Positions 31,516 through 43,744 of a stretch of 64,000 nt of DNA are shown piece by piece. The DNA comes from Corylus avellana (lineage: Eukaryota; Streptophyta; Magnoliopsida; Fagales; Betulaceae): the NCBI RefSeq assembly GCF_901000735.1, contig NC_081541.1, positions 186,001 to 250,000 of the forward strand, written 5' to 3'. How positions within the stretch are numbered: the first letter of the stretch is position 1; the number at the start of each line of letters is the position of its first letter. The translations under genes and the position numbers were made by a program. The notes under the pieces are model-generated. The model searched no databases. It worked only from the letters and a program-made list of their open reading frames with translations, and was not told the origin of the DNA.

Positions 31516-33570
31516 GAGTGTGTGTGTGAAATTATTAAATATATGTATAATTTTTTAATTTTTAATTAGTGCGTCCACAAGAAGTAACAAAGATATGTTG
31601 CATTATTAATATACAAATTGGGTTTCCTTAAAGATAATGATGTTTTTAGTGATTGCGAGATGAATTGAGAGAAGTGCCCATCAGCCCTTCTAAAATTTTA
31701 TCATGCCGCCACACAATAAAAGTAGTGACGGTGGGCTTTAAAGGCTTGGAGGCTTTAATAGCGAGACTAACAAGAGGTGTGTGGGCATGGTGGAAGGAGA
31801 TTCTCGTGATTAATGGTTGTGATTATAATGTTCCCTTTTCTTTCTTTCTTTTTTGTTTTTTCTTGAGAAATGTAATACTTAATACACATGACTCGCGTGA
31901 CCACATATGACGTATAAATTGTGTGGCACCGGCACTACCATTTACTATTTATATTAACGTTCATATATAATGCTTACTTCTTACGCTGTTTATTTATTTC
32001 TTAGTTAACCGTTACATTTGAATGGAGTAAAAAAAAAAAAAGAGTGAAATACAAGATACAGAGGGAGAGAAACAGCAAGCTTAGCTAAAAACGATCCTAG
32101 CAAAGTCTTTTCTATTATCTTTTCAATAATTCTATCCCAAAATCACTTGATGAGGATTGAGGCCTCATCTAGGCAAAACTGGCAAAGTCCTTGTCATATA
32201 AATTAGTATGATTATTGAGGGTGTTTCCGTCAAGTGCCATCTTTTCCTTTTCTACTTGTTCAGACTTTTCTACCGCAAAGGCACTTTTTTTTGTGAAAGT
32301 TGTGCACGTGTGCAGTTCCAGTTGTTTTTGATGGGTTTTTGTGCGCACCCCTCGTGCGTTAGATGGTGACAGCACTCTTTATTTTTTTTTTAAACTCTAA
32401 ATTTAACCTTACACCTTACACGAGTGGTTCCCTCTCAACCATTATCTTTTTGCTTTCCGATAATGATGATGATATCTCCCTCTCTCTCTCTCTCTCTCTC
32501 AAAAGTAACTTTTAATGGCCTTCTACCTTTCAACCTTTGAATGTGTCTGATTATTCTTAGCTTTTTAACCTTTTTATTATGTATCTTTCAGGAGATTTTG
32601 CAGTTCAGAATTATGATGATGATTCACTTTTCCTCTTTTCCACAACCTAACAACATAAAGATTAAAAAGCTTTTTAGACTAAGAAGTCATGGACACAAGC
32701 TAAGCACCCGCAAACAATTTTTGGTACAATTTGTAAATTTGAGAAATTTTTAATACATAATTAACTAATTGAGATTATGAGATTTGAGCTATTTAACTAA
32801 ATTAGTTACATTAGATATGTTTTAGTACAATTCAAACTATCACCCATAATTGAGCATATCATATGTTTGTGGCCATACTTGAATCTTTAAAGTTTTTCAC
32901 TTCTATCTCATAACTCTATTTATTTATTTACTAGAACTATAAAGTTGAGAATGATGTGATTCACTTTTTCAGTCCCGACCCCCTGTAAGCAAGAAGAAGC
33001 TGAAACCGAAAAAGATAAAGAAAAAATAAAAAAAATAGCAACTTTTAATGTTGGGTCCACTGAGAGGTGCAACTACTGGATATTTCATTAGGTGACCCTG
33101 TTATGGGGTGGCTTAGTGTGGTTATGGCCCTACAAGGCAAAAGCTAAACCAGCACACCACATGTTCTGGTTGATCCAGTAGATGGGGGTCAATTTTCAAT
33201 TTTTAATATTTCAACCACAAAAATTCAGCTACCCACATTTCTTCAACGTCCTCATTTATACTGCTCCCCATCACCGTTGCGGTGCTTGAATATTAAATAA
33301 TGTATACATTTTTTTATTTAAAAAAAAAAAACATATATGTGATTGGAGAGGAGATGAGAAGAGAAAAAAAAATAGACAATAGATTCTATATAAAGGTTTT
33401 AAATTAAAACTTCATTCAATGATTTAATTTCTTGTGAGATCTTGAATTAAAAGAAACTGTGTCATTTGTAAAATTCTTTGTCGAATACTTATCATACAAA
33501 GAAGAAAGAAAGAAAAAATAAATGTAAATAATCAAATGTCATAAAACAAGAAGATCGAGCAAGGCAATTT
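30105..33570. other. Intergenic region and promoter side of the hydroxyproline-rich-family gene
   Basis: The left 200 bp should hold the 5' leader of the minus-strand gene. The rest is AT-rich with a (TA)n/(GT)n microsatellite (about 31480-31530), a (CT)n run (about 32477-32501) and a weak inverted repeat around 30815-30890 (GGCTTTCAAAATTACTATTA against AATAATTTTAAAAGTCACA). No gene is recognised. Confidence 0.45.
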
Positions 33571-36500
33571 TTTTTTTTTTTTTGTGAAATAGTAACATAT
33601 TTCATTACACAAAAATAAGATCATCAAATACAATTTCTCGGACATACAAAGGGTAGCCCTCTCTCCATAGTCTCTCCTCACTCAAAGACAAAGCCAACTT
33701 TGAAAGCTTGTGAGCAGCCACATTTCCTGTTCGTTTCACATGATAGACTCTATTGATATACATTTTGTAGCAGCAGCTTTGCATCATTTATCAAGAGTAC
33801 CATAGCGACTCTATGAACACTCATCCTTGCGCAAAGCTTGAATAACCTCCAAAGAATCACCCTCCAAGATGACGGTATTGAGCTCCATAAACATACATAA
33901 TTCAGCCATATTCCAAGCAGTCAGCGCTTCAGCAGTTGTAGGATCAATTACATACTATCTCGACGCCCCAAAAGCAGCAAGAATTAATCCATTATGATCA
34001 CGAACTATAATACCTATCCCCATTTTTCTACCACCTTTGCCCACAGCCGCATCCCAATTGATCTTTACAACCCCAAAAGAAGGTTTCAACCACCTCTGCA
34101 CCATTGGATTCGATTGCTAGGGACGTTGAACATGTCTCCCCTCCTCTGCTCTCATAAAATGTTCCACTTGTTCATGAGCCAGCCCATATAAAGTTCAAGG
34201 AGATTGAAAATCACCACCAAAAACTAATTTATTTCTTCTCAACCATATAAGTCTTGCAATGACAGCCACTAACTGGATTCCATCGTCATCCAATTTGCCA
34301 ATGAGCATTTCCAACACATGTGCAAAGGAAACTTCAATTGATGTACATTTATGGATCATTTTCGAACACTCAGCCCAAACGTCTACAGCAGAGGGACACA
34401 TCCACAATATATGCCCCACAGTTTCACTATATAATCCACAAATTGGATGCATGGGATCAGATATAATACCTTTTTATGGAGATTATGAAAAGAACTAAGA
34501 ATAATTCTTTATATTTCTCAATGAATATTACAAGGGAATACTCAAGGCATTATATACACAAAGCATTTACAAAATATTAAATACAGAGAATTAAGGTACA
34601 GATTGTATAATGGATTACAAAGGAATGAGTGTAAATAAGTTTCCTTATGTGTGCAGATTGAGGAGATGAGTATCATTCTGTGTAAGGCATGTTGCACTCA
34701 ATCTGTGTGATCTTTGATATGGTTTCCTTAATTCTGGTGCGCTTGATCTGGATTGATATGGATTTCCAATATCAAGGGGATTGCATGGCTTGATAGGTGG
34801 AGCATGATATTTGGTGGCTTGTTTGACCCCAGCTCTTGTCTGATTCCACAATCAGTGGGGTGAGCTGGAGCTTGTCTGATTCCACAATCAGTGGAGTGAG
34901 CTGGAGATGATTTACTTTGAGCAGCTGGGAGAGAAGGCTTAGCTGGGGCAGGTTCTCTATCAGATTAAATCGGGTAGGCGAAATTTCATTACAAGCTTGC
35001 CAAAGAAAAGTCTTCACCACCATAGGTCCTTTAATTTGCCATATAGCCTTCCATTGTTTGGACCTAAATGTGTTATCCAAATAGCTCCCTAAGGTCTATT
35101 CCCCAACCCAGCCTCTAGAAAAGATTCACCCTGGTAATACTTTTCCTTAAGCACTCTTGCCACTATAGAATCGGGATTTTGAAGAAGTCACCACCCTTGC
35201 TTCGTCAAAAGTTCTAAATTAAAACTTTCCAAATCTCTATATCCCATCCCACCCTTCTCCTTAGCCAAACCCAATTGCTCCCAACTCATCCAAGCAATTC
35301 GAGAGTCGTTTTCCTTGTGCTCCCACCAAAACTTGGACATCATGGAATTAATGTTTCTACAAAGTGTTTTGGGTAGCTGAAAAACACTCATAGTGTACAT
35401 AGGAATGGCTTGAATTACAGCTTTTAACAGAACTTCTTTACCCGCTTGAGACATGAATTTTTCCTTCCATCCATTGAGACGCTCCGAAATTCTACCCTTC
35501 AGACTTGTAGATGCTCCTACACGTGATCTTCCAACTAGAGTAGGGAGACCAAGATATTTCTCATAGCGTCTCGTAGAACTGATCCCTGCTACAGATAAGA
35601 TATGTTCCTTAGCTTCCCTTTTGGTGTTTCGACTAGAGAAAATAGAAGTTTTTTCCCTGTTTAATTTATGTCTAGATGCTTTCTCATAGATCTCCAAAAC
35701 CTCTTGAATACGCAGCCATTCAAAAATATTTGCTTTACAGAAAAGCAAACTATCATCTGCAAAAAATAAAAATGGTTAATCCGGATCGCCCCACGTGTGA
35801 TAGGAAGACCTGTGATTCGCCTATCTATTTCTACCTTTTGAATAAGCGAACTCAATCCCTGTGCACATAGAATAAAGAAATATATAGACAGTGGATCCCC
35901 TTGCTTGATTCCCCTAGTAGGGGTAATTTTCCCATAAGGCCTACCATGAACCAAAACCAAATAGGTCACTGTTCGGACACACTTCATCAATAAATCAATC
36001 CATCCACTAGCAAACCCCAATTTCTGCAAGACCGCCTCCAAAAAATCCCATTCAACTCTATCATAAGCGTTACTCATATCTAATTTAAGAGCCCTAAAAC
36101 CTACCCTCACCTTCATCCTACTATCCATTGTATGCATTGCCTCAAAAGCCACAATTATATTATCCGTGATTAGCCTCCCCAGAATAAACGCACTTTGAGT
36201 ATGAGATATTATAAGGGGTAACAGTTTTTTCAGACGATTAGCAAGGACCTTTGAAATCAACTTATAGAGCACATTACACAAACTGATAGGCCTATATTCA
36301 GTTTCACTTATAGGAGTCTTGATCTTAGGAATTAAAGCAATATAAGTTAAGTTGATATCAGCGTCAAAAATATCATTATTGAGAAAACCCAACACCGCCT
36401 TACATACCTCCATCTTCACAATAGGCCATGATTGTTGATAGAAGCAAGCCGAAAAACCATTCGGTCCAAGGGATTTGAGAGGGTGCATTTGATTGAGAGC

Positions 36501-37116
36501 TGCCTCCACTTCCATAGAAGTAAATTCCCGCAAAATAGTTGCATTCATGTCAGTCATCACCCTAGCCACCAAATCAGCCAAGCAAACATCCACCCCAGAA
36601 TTTTCTCCAGCTGTGAACAACCATTGAAAAAAACTCGTGTAAGCTTGGCCTATTTCATTTTGTTTCTTCCACTCCCTGCCTTCGTCATCTTTGATTTTCA
36701 CAATGCAATTGATTCTCCGCCTATGATTAGCCCAAGCATGGAAATACGGGGTGTTAGGATCTCCCTTTTGATATCAACTTTGCTTCGCACGTTGCTTCCA
36801 TTTAATGTCTTCTTGCTTAAGGATAAAATCAATTTCCCTTTTTAGAATTTGAATTGCTACCAGATTTGACTCTCCCTCTTGCTGTTGTAACACTTCAAGT
36901 TGCTTTGTTTTCTGTTTCAGTACCTTCTCAGCATCACCAAATTTTTGTTGACTCCATCTAGCAAGCTGCATTTGACATTGTGCTAATTTCAACATTTCTG
37001 CTTGCATCCCAACACCAACACCAACACCAACGTCATCTCCCCTTTCCGACACATCATGTATAACATCCATGCATTCTCCATCAGCCACCCAGCTAGCTTC
37101 AAATTTGAATCTTCAT
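33571..37116 (-). mobile_element. 5'-truncated LINE with RT, zinc-binding and RNase H regions
   Basis: Minus-strand ORF2 of a plant L1-type LINE. It starts mid-protein with RFKFEASWVADGEC (about 37110), so the endonuclease half is missing, as 5' truncation produces. RT motifs: YRPISLCNVLYKLISKVLAN, ALKLDMSNAYDRVEWDF and GIKQGDPLS, then the catalytic ADD block at about 35750. Next come a zinc-binding region (KTFLWQACNEISPTRFNL and PICGLYSETVGHILW) and an RNase H-type region down to about 33605 (HVKRTGNVAAHKLSKLAL). A T run at 33571-33587 is the poly-A tail. Lesions seen: a stop (TGA) between AKQS and YQKGD at about 36774, a one-base insertion just before the ADD codons, and a 490-bp insertion. 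Inactive. Confidence 0.9.
34475..34962. mobile_element. Unclassified 490-bp insertion inside the LINE
   Basis: LINE ORF2 reads RFNL on one side and KGIISDP on the other, which should be nearly adjacent, so about 490 bp has been added between them. The insert holds a tandem duplication of about 36 bp at 34830-34898 (CTTGTCTGATTCCACAATCA twice). ATCAGAT occurs near both junctions (34457 and 34959). No TIR, clear LTR pair or coding domain was found. A solo LTR is possible. Confidence 0.5.
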
Positions 37117-37393
37117 GTTGCCACTAACCATATTACATAATATTTACCGATCGGAAATTAAAATACATAATATCTTCGGCATTTATGATATATCGGCTCA
37201 TTAAAAAGCTTTGTAGCCTCCTTTTTCATTATTCTCTTTATCTGTATAGAAAATTAAAGAATCACAGTTAAATGTAAGTTACATAGCCTCATTTTTCCAA
37301 TATGTTATTATCTCAAGTTATGAGCTTCATTATATAGCTTGAACAAATGGATTTTTACAAGCAATTAGTTTTTTTTTTTTTTTTGGAAAATAT

Positions 37394-38728
37394 ACTTTAC
37401 CCTTATGAAGTATCCACCAATTTTTGTTTTGACGTTCAATGTTTAAAAAGTGACACTTGACCTCCACAAAGTTTCAAACATTAACAAAAAAGCCCATCCA
37501 TTTATTTTCGCTGTCACTTTGGACGAAAACCAAGTCATGTGCGTGACACGTGACACTTTTCAACTAAAAAGTTTGAAAATGCCCTCGGGGGTAAAGTGTA
37601 AACATAAATTACTTGGGGGTAAAGTGTAAACATAAAATAAATAAATAAACTAAAAGGACAAAGTTTTCCTCCAAATTGGGTTGGAGGAATTTCCCCTTGA
37701 ACATGTGAGATGCACATGTTTTTTTAATAGTAGGGACAAAGTTGGAATAAATTTAGTAAAAACTCATATGCATCTCACATGTTATTAAAAAATAAGGACA
37801 TATGTCATTTTTATAGATTAGGTTGAAGAAAATTTTTTCAACCCAGTTTGGAGGAAAACTTTATCAAAAAAAAAGAAACTAAACTATAACAAAAAACTTG
37901 GGTTAATTATCTTTTTATTACTAAGGTTCTCACTTTTTTTTTTTTTTTTTTTTTTCACTTAGATTACAAATCGTATAAAAGATGGTACATGACTTATGAG
38001 AAAAGACCAACTTAGTACTTTCGTCAAATTCTGTTAGTCCAAACTAACGGACTATTACGTGTCCCCCCCAAAAAATGCCACATGTCCTAAAAAAAAATGC
38101 CAATTTAGCGCCATATGTCCTAAAAAAAATAAAAATAATTAAAAAAAAAAATCAAAAAAGATAAACCCTAAAAAAATTGAAAAAATTATGGGGTGGCTAG
38201 GCCGCATTTTGGCCTTTGGGGGTGCCGAACTATCCCTATGGGTGGCTTAGCCAGTTATTAAACTAGTTTTTTTAAGGACATGTGGCATTTTTTGGGGGTG
38301 ACACATGGCAGTCCGTTAGTTTGGGCTAACAGAATGTGACAGAGGTATCAAGTTTGTATTCTCCCATAACTCAGGTACCATTTGTAATACAATTTGTAAT
38401 CTAGGTAAAAAAAAAAAAAAAAAAAAGAAAAAGAAAAAGTGAGAACCTTGGTATTAAAAAGGTAATTAACCTGAGTTTTTTGTTTTAGTTTAGTTTATTT
38501 TTTATTTTTTAAATAAGTTTTTTTAATTTTTTATTTTTTTTTAATGTTTACACTTTACCCACAAGGGCATTTTCGAACTTTGTGGTTGAAAAGTATCACG
38601 TTCCACGCAAGTGAAAAATAAATGGATGGACTTTTTTGTTAACGTCCGAGACTTTGTAGGGGTCAAGTGTTACTTTTTAAACATTGGACGTCAAAACGAA
38701 AATAGATGGATACTTCATGGGGGTAAAG
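37394..38728. mobile_element. 1.3-kb near-palindromic foldback element
   Basis: The two halves are inverted copies almost to the centre at about 38180. Outer marks are CTTTACCCTTATGAAGTATCC (37396) against GGATACTTCATGGGGGTAAAG (38708-38728), and GGGGTAAAGTGTAAACAT (37614-37632) against ATGTTTACACTTTACCC (38545-38561). Inner marks are GGTTAATTATC (about 37911) against GGTAATTAACC (38461-38471), and AACTAACGGACT against AGTCCGTTAGTTTGGGCTAA. The middle has GGGGTGGC/GCCACCC-like blocks. The left half is about 210 bp longer because of a nested MITE. No coding sequence and no certain target duplication. Confidence 0.85.
37656..37865. mobile_element. 210-bp MITE nested in the foldback left arm
   Basis: Ends GGACAAAGTTTTCCTCCAAA and TTTGGAGGAAAACTTTATC are inverted (AAAGTTTTCCTCCAAAYTGGGTTG shared). 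The right arm of the host foldback lacks this segment, which marks it as a later insertion. Internal pairs such as CATGTGAGATGCA against GCATCTCACATG extend the stem. Confidence 0.8.
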
Positions 38729-39140
38729 CGATTTTTTTTTTTTTTTTAACAAGCAACGTATCTATTACACGTGCTCATGGTGCACCTTTTTATTCAACAA
38801 ATTAAGCCTATCATCAAAAAGAAATTGGGTTCTTAGAAGAAGCCTTGGTCCGAGGTGGTTGGGCCGTTGGGCTGCCCAATGGTCGTGAGTTGTCATAGCA
38901 TTGTTGGGTTGGGTTGGGTTGAGTTGAGTCGAGTCGTAGGATATTTCGTAGTCAGCCCGGAAGCAGGCCAAGATGGGTCATCACTTTCGCATTACATTCA
39001 CTCTCTAATCTCTATGGTTGTTGTGTGTGTCTGAGGAATGAGGATAATACCGGACCGGTGCCTCCGCAGAAGGCCATGACTCAAAAATCAGACATAGTAG
39101 CGTAAAGAAGCTGGCTTACTATCTTCAAATCATCAGACGT
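38729..39140. other. Upstream region of HCF106
   Basis: It should hold the promoter and leader of HCF106 on the plus strand. A GGGTT/GAGTT pentamer run occurs at 38903-38936. No distinct TATA box was assigned. Confidence 0.4.
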
Positions 39141-42100
39141 ATGGTCATGGCCTCGGCAATTTGTACTCCCACATTCTCATCACCGTCCTCTGCAAAATCT
39201 GTTATTTACTCCGTATCTTCTTCTCACACTTCACACCCCAAAACCCCAAAATTTCATCTTTCCAAATGGGTTCCTCCACTGGGTCTCAGTATTTTTTCTC
39301 CGTGGAGCGGCCTCAAACATCTGGGTATCTCAATCACACCAAAGCCTCTCAATTCAGGTACTTCTTCTCACTCCTTTGGTCGTTTGTTCTCTCTTTTTTA
39401 GTCAGCTGAAATAATTGGGATGTGAAATCTTTGGTTTTTTTTTTTTTTTTTTAACAAATGATGGTGGTGCAGAGAGGAAGGAAAGGTGTAAGGGTAAGAT
39501 GGTTTATGCATCTCTGTTTGGGGTTGGAGCTCCCGAGGCTCTGGTCATTGGGGTGGTAGCTTTGTTGGTTTTTGGTCCCAAAGGTCTTGCTGAGGTGAGT
39601 CGCGTGTATAAAATTTAAAACTTTGGACTTTATCTTTCAGTTTGTTACATTTGTCTGTTTACTAAACTATTAACTTTCTATGTATATGCATGTGATCTTA
39701 ATTCGAATTACTCTCATGAAAAAGAAATCTGTGGGTCGAAAAAATGGTTTGTCTTTCTTCTTCTCGAGGATTTGGGATAAAGCCAATGAAATTGTTGTAA
39801 GGTCCATTGTAATCTAGAATGCTATCCCTATGGGGGAAAATGAACTTTATCAACCTAGTTTTTATTTTTTTTATTTTTTTTTATTTTTTTTTATTTTTTA
39901 AATTTTATTTATTATAATATTAGTGTACTGAGAATCTCATATAGAATTGTCCGTCTGCTTGGAAAATTGCTTAAAAAGAAAAAAGAAAAAAGAAGCGATC
40001 ATATTCGTTACTGTGATGTTTGCTGAAGAGCATTCCTTAAACGCATGATTTGACTGAGACTTCGAGAGAGAGTAGAATATGATCCTAGTAACACCTGTTA
40101 TCTTGCTAGGACAACCTAAAACTCTTAACACTCCCTTCAAGTATCTTGATGAACCCAACAAATCTTATGAAGTTTCCCGCTTGAGAGAGATCATAATGGT
40201 GCCACATCTGAACTCCAAGCTGCCTCTTCCATAGGAAGCTCTTTGTATCTTCCTAATGAGCTCACTGCTCTTAAGTAGTCCACAACTTAATGCATTCTTT
40301 TTCTTTGATAAGTTAAGTAATCTGCAAATTTAGTGTCATTGTGGACATATCTCAAATGAAATATCTCCTTACATCACCAGAGTAAGAACTATAACTTGTA
40401 AATTGTAAGAAGCCAAATAACACCTATACTCTGGTATTTATCATTCTTCAATGGTTTTAACTTTGTGCAATCCTTGAATGCTTATTCTCAATTACCACAG
40501 TTATTCTACATTGTATGAACAAACATAGTGGCATCTCAGTGTCTGAAACAACAACACAATCATCAATAGACAATACAATGATACTAGAATACCATGCAAC
40601 TTTCTCCTTTGATCCCTTGCCGTAGAGCCACTGATAAAGTAGATTACTCTGTTATAGGAGAGACGTATATAGTTAGCTTCACTGCTTCTTACTTCATGTA
40701 AAACTATAGATAATTTATGAGGGCTACTCTACTTTGTTTCCTACTTCTTTTTGGGTGCTTTGTAGGCAATGAACTAGTGATACCTTTTATATATTTTTGA
40801 TAAGTGATACCTTTAATATATAGGAGGTATCTATGACGATGTAGGTAAACTTTTTTTTTTTTTTTGATAGGTGACGATGTAGGGAAACATATTTGTTTAC
40901 TTTATCCATATAAAAAGTATTAAAGTAATGATTAAATAATTAAATTTACCTTTTTCCTAAAAGCTTAAACTTTTGGGATAACTGGTAATTTAACATAGTA
41001 TCAGAGCCAAAGGTCATGTGATCAAACCTTGACTCCGTCAAATCACCCCCCATTTAAATTAAATATTCTACGTGTTGGGCTTCACCTATTAAAATAGAGT
41101 TTGATCCCACATGTGAGGGGGAGGGTTAAAATAATGATTAAGTAATTAAATTTACCTCTTCCTAAAAGTTTAAGCTTTTGGGATAACTTGTAAGTTAATA
41201 AAAAGTACACTAGTGTTGAAGTTCACGTAATCACACGTTCATTAATAGAAAATTTCAGGGAGGCAAGCTCTATTACACTCTGCTAAAAAGTTGGGAGTTT
41301 GAGTTGTGGTTAGTGATAGGTGGGTTAACCGTGATTTTTGTGCTGCTCTTGATTTTCTAGGAAAATATGAGTTACATGCTTATCATGTTGTATGATTCCT
41401 TTATTAATTTTTAGTAAGCACACAAGAGCCCTGAGTTGAGAATGGAGGAGTGGCAAATTAAAATAAATCAGGTCCAGAGTGCCTATATATGCTTATCTCT
41501 GTACTTATAGATTACATGTTTAAGTGTGTGAGCAAATGGTAGCATAATATGTCTTGCATACTTTTGACTTAAAAGATCAACTCTTAACAAAAGTTAATCT
41601 TTTTGTGCATGTGTGTTCTAGATGATCTATATGGTATCTCAATTGAGTTAGCTAAATGCAGGTTGCTCGAAATTTGGGGAAGACTTTGCGTGCATTTCAA
41701 CCCACCATTAGAGAACTTCAGGTTGGAACATAAAACTTTAGGTTGAATTTGTCTTGTTTAAGCCACTCTGGAGAAGCTCTGGTTTAAGTAGTGGTGCCTC
41801 TTTATTCGTATGTAGGAAGTTTCGAGGGATTTCAAGAGCACCCTTGAAAGGGAGATTGGTCTTGATGACATATCAACGGAAAACAAAATCAGCTCGAGCA
41901 GACCCAATGCCACATCAACCCCATCATCTACTACGATCACCAAGGATTCTCAAACTGTAGTTGATCCCAGTGAGTGATTAAGTATTTCCATCATCTACAT
42001 TTTAATTGAACTCCTTGTTTCATTTTCATGGTAGTAGGATAACATTTTTTTTTTTTTTTAAGTATATATACTTGTTAAAAGATGCCAGCATTGACTGGTT

Positions 42101-42501
42101 TTATAGACATGCAAAAGTGGCAAGCACGCTCGGCTTTCCTTCTCCTGTACTGTCCTTTCCTTTTAAACAAATCTGATAGGGCCATGTCATTTCCAACATT
42201 GCAGATGGTGCTTCATCCCCAAACAGAGCATATACCACTGAAGAGTACCTAAAGATCACAGAAGAGCAGCTAAAGGCATCTGCTGCCCAACAGCAGGTTC
42301 AGGTACCTCCTTCAGGAGAAGGTGAGTTGGAAACTCAAACCCAGCCCCAAGGTTAGTCATTCTTCAACAAGTACCTCGCTCTCTCTCTCTCTCTGTCTCT
42401 CTGTTTCTCTGTCTCTGATATTCAACTGTATAATTTGTTTATCAGCTACAATACGAGAAGCTACAATGCCTCCACCTCAAAAGCCTGAAAGTGAGAAATG
42501 A
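39141..42501 (+). CDS. HCF106: Thylakoid Tat translocase subunit HCF106 (TatB-like)
   Basis: Component of the thylakoid delta-pH/Tat pathway, which exports folded proteins with twin-arginine signals; it forms the receptor with cpTatC. Six coding exons, 39141-39357, 39473-39594, 41662-41721, 41816-41969, 42205-42351 and 42446-42501, join in phase to 251 residues (249 from the second ATG at 39147); plant HCF106 is about 240-260. The Ser/Thr-rich N-terminus up to about residue 80 is a chloroplast transit peptide. A short transmembrane segment (EALVIGVVALLVFGPKG) is followed by the amphipathic helix LAEVARNLGKTLRAFQP, the standard TatA/B layout. The tail is polar and Pro-rich, ending KPESEK. The 2-kb second intron carries a TRIM element. 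Confidence 0.95.
40918..41200 (+). mobile_element. Second TRIM copy (about 283 bp) in an HCF106 intron
   Basis: Direct repeats 40918-40995 and about 41124-41200 are copies of the same LTR as at 6277 (shared core AATTAAATTTACCT...CCTAAAAG...TTTTGGGATAACT). After the first comes TAGTATCAGAGCC, a near-match to the tRNA-iMet primer site. Before the second lies the purine tract GTGAGGGGGAGGG. Perfect 5-bp target duplications AAAAG lie at 40913-40917 and 41201-41205. The terminal TG/CA bases have decayed (TA..TA), so it is older than its ends first suggest. No coding capacity. Confidence 0.8.
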
Positions 42502-43744
42502 AACTTCATGAAGGAAAACGAAAGGTATCTCAGAAGCCCGAAGTGAGACATGAAACTCCATGTATATGATGATTGGGGCCAAAAAAAAAAAAAAATTATT
42601 ATTATGCAGTCGTTCATATTTCATTGTTTGTTAACTGCGAGAGTTTAGAAATTCAGTATTGGTTCAAGAGGACAAGCAAGCAGTTGTGGGTGTCGCTGAG
42701 TTGGTTGTGGAGTAGATGATTTTGTAGCAACCAAGAAATTCTAAATTTTGTGAATGAATTAGATTCTTTTTTCATGATGCATGATCGTGATCATTTCAGA
42801 ATTCGAAAATGAAAAATTAAGGAAAAGCTGAGGGCTAAACTGGTACTTGAGAGTTGAGTACGCTATCTCTATCTACCTTATCGCTTATCTCTTAGCGCGT
42901 GTTTGTGACTTGTGACTTGTGACTTGTGAGGTGCCTCCAGCCTTTCTTTTCTTTCAGATGTTCGCAAGGTTTTAGGCCTTCTGGCACATTCAGCCACGCC
43001 CAAGCCCACCTGGCCCATGCCGGCTGATGGCCAGTGAGCCCTCCATGGTTGGGACAAGAGGCGTTTTTCAACACCCCTAAATTCTTTCCAAAAAAAATAA
43101 TAATAAAAATGAAGCCGTTTTTACTTTTTACAGACTGAACGACAAACTTGTGGTTTCTTTTTGGAAACCATGGCGCGTTTGGTTGTAGAGTTGCAGTGGA
43201 ATATCGAAGATGAGGGAGGGGGAGGCATTGCTGCAACAAATCAGATTACCTAAGGATCAGGATCAAATCCCCTGCAAATACTTTTTTTTTCAAATTCTGA
43301 CCATCCAATGTTATCCAACAGCCACCAATCCACCATGTGTCTTACAAAAAGATAAATAATAAAATATATTTATTTTTAAAAAAGAAAATATGAAAATAAC
43401 AATAATTTCAGGTACACGTCATCCACATGCGTAAATGGTTTACAATCCTATCCTCTCCTCTCATTTCCTTTTATGAACTCTTAACAATTCATAAATGAGT
43501 TAACTCAGTTAAAAAGGAAATAACAATAATAATAAATGAGATCGAGCCCAATTTGTTTTGAACCATCTGCACTTATGTATGAGATGAGATATGATACTAA
43601 TTAAAGCCAACGAAGACTATTAATATTATGCATGCGCAGAACATATGGAATTTTCTTTCCACTTTATATTGGAGGGCAGAAAAACTGCAATTACATGGCT
43701 GCTACATCACAGCCCATTAAATATCTGCCAGAGTAAGTATTCCG
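42502..43744. other. Convergent intergenic region between HCF106 and MTB
   Basis: It holds the HCF106 3' UTR at the left and probably the MTB 3' UTR at the right. An island at about 42950-43050 is GC-rich but gives no recognisable protein. Nothing else is supported. Confidence 0.45.

Noticed and set aside
40000..40880. Possible copia fragment in the HCF106 intron
   Set aside because: Some phrases looked retroelement-like, but no RT or integrase motif could be read in any frame.
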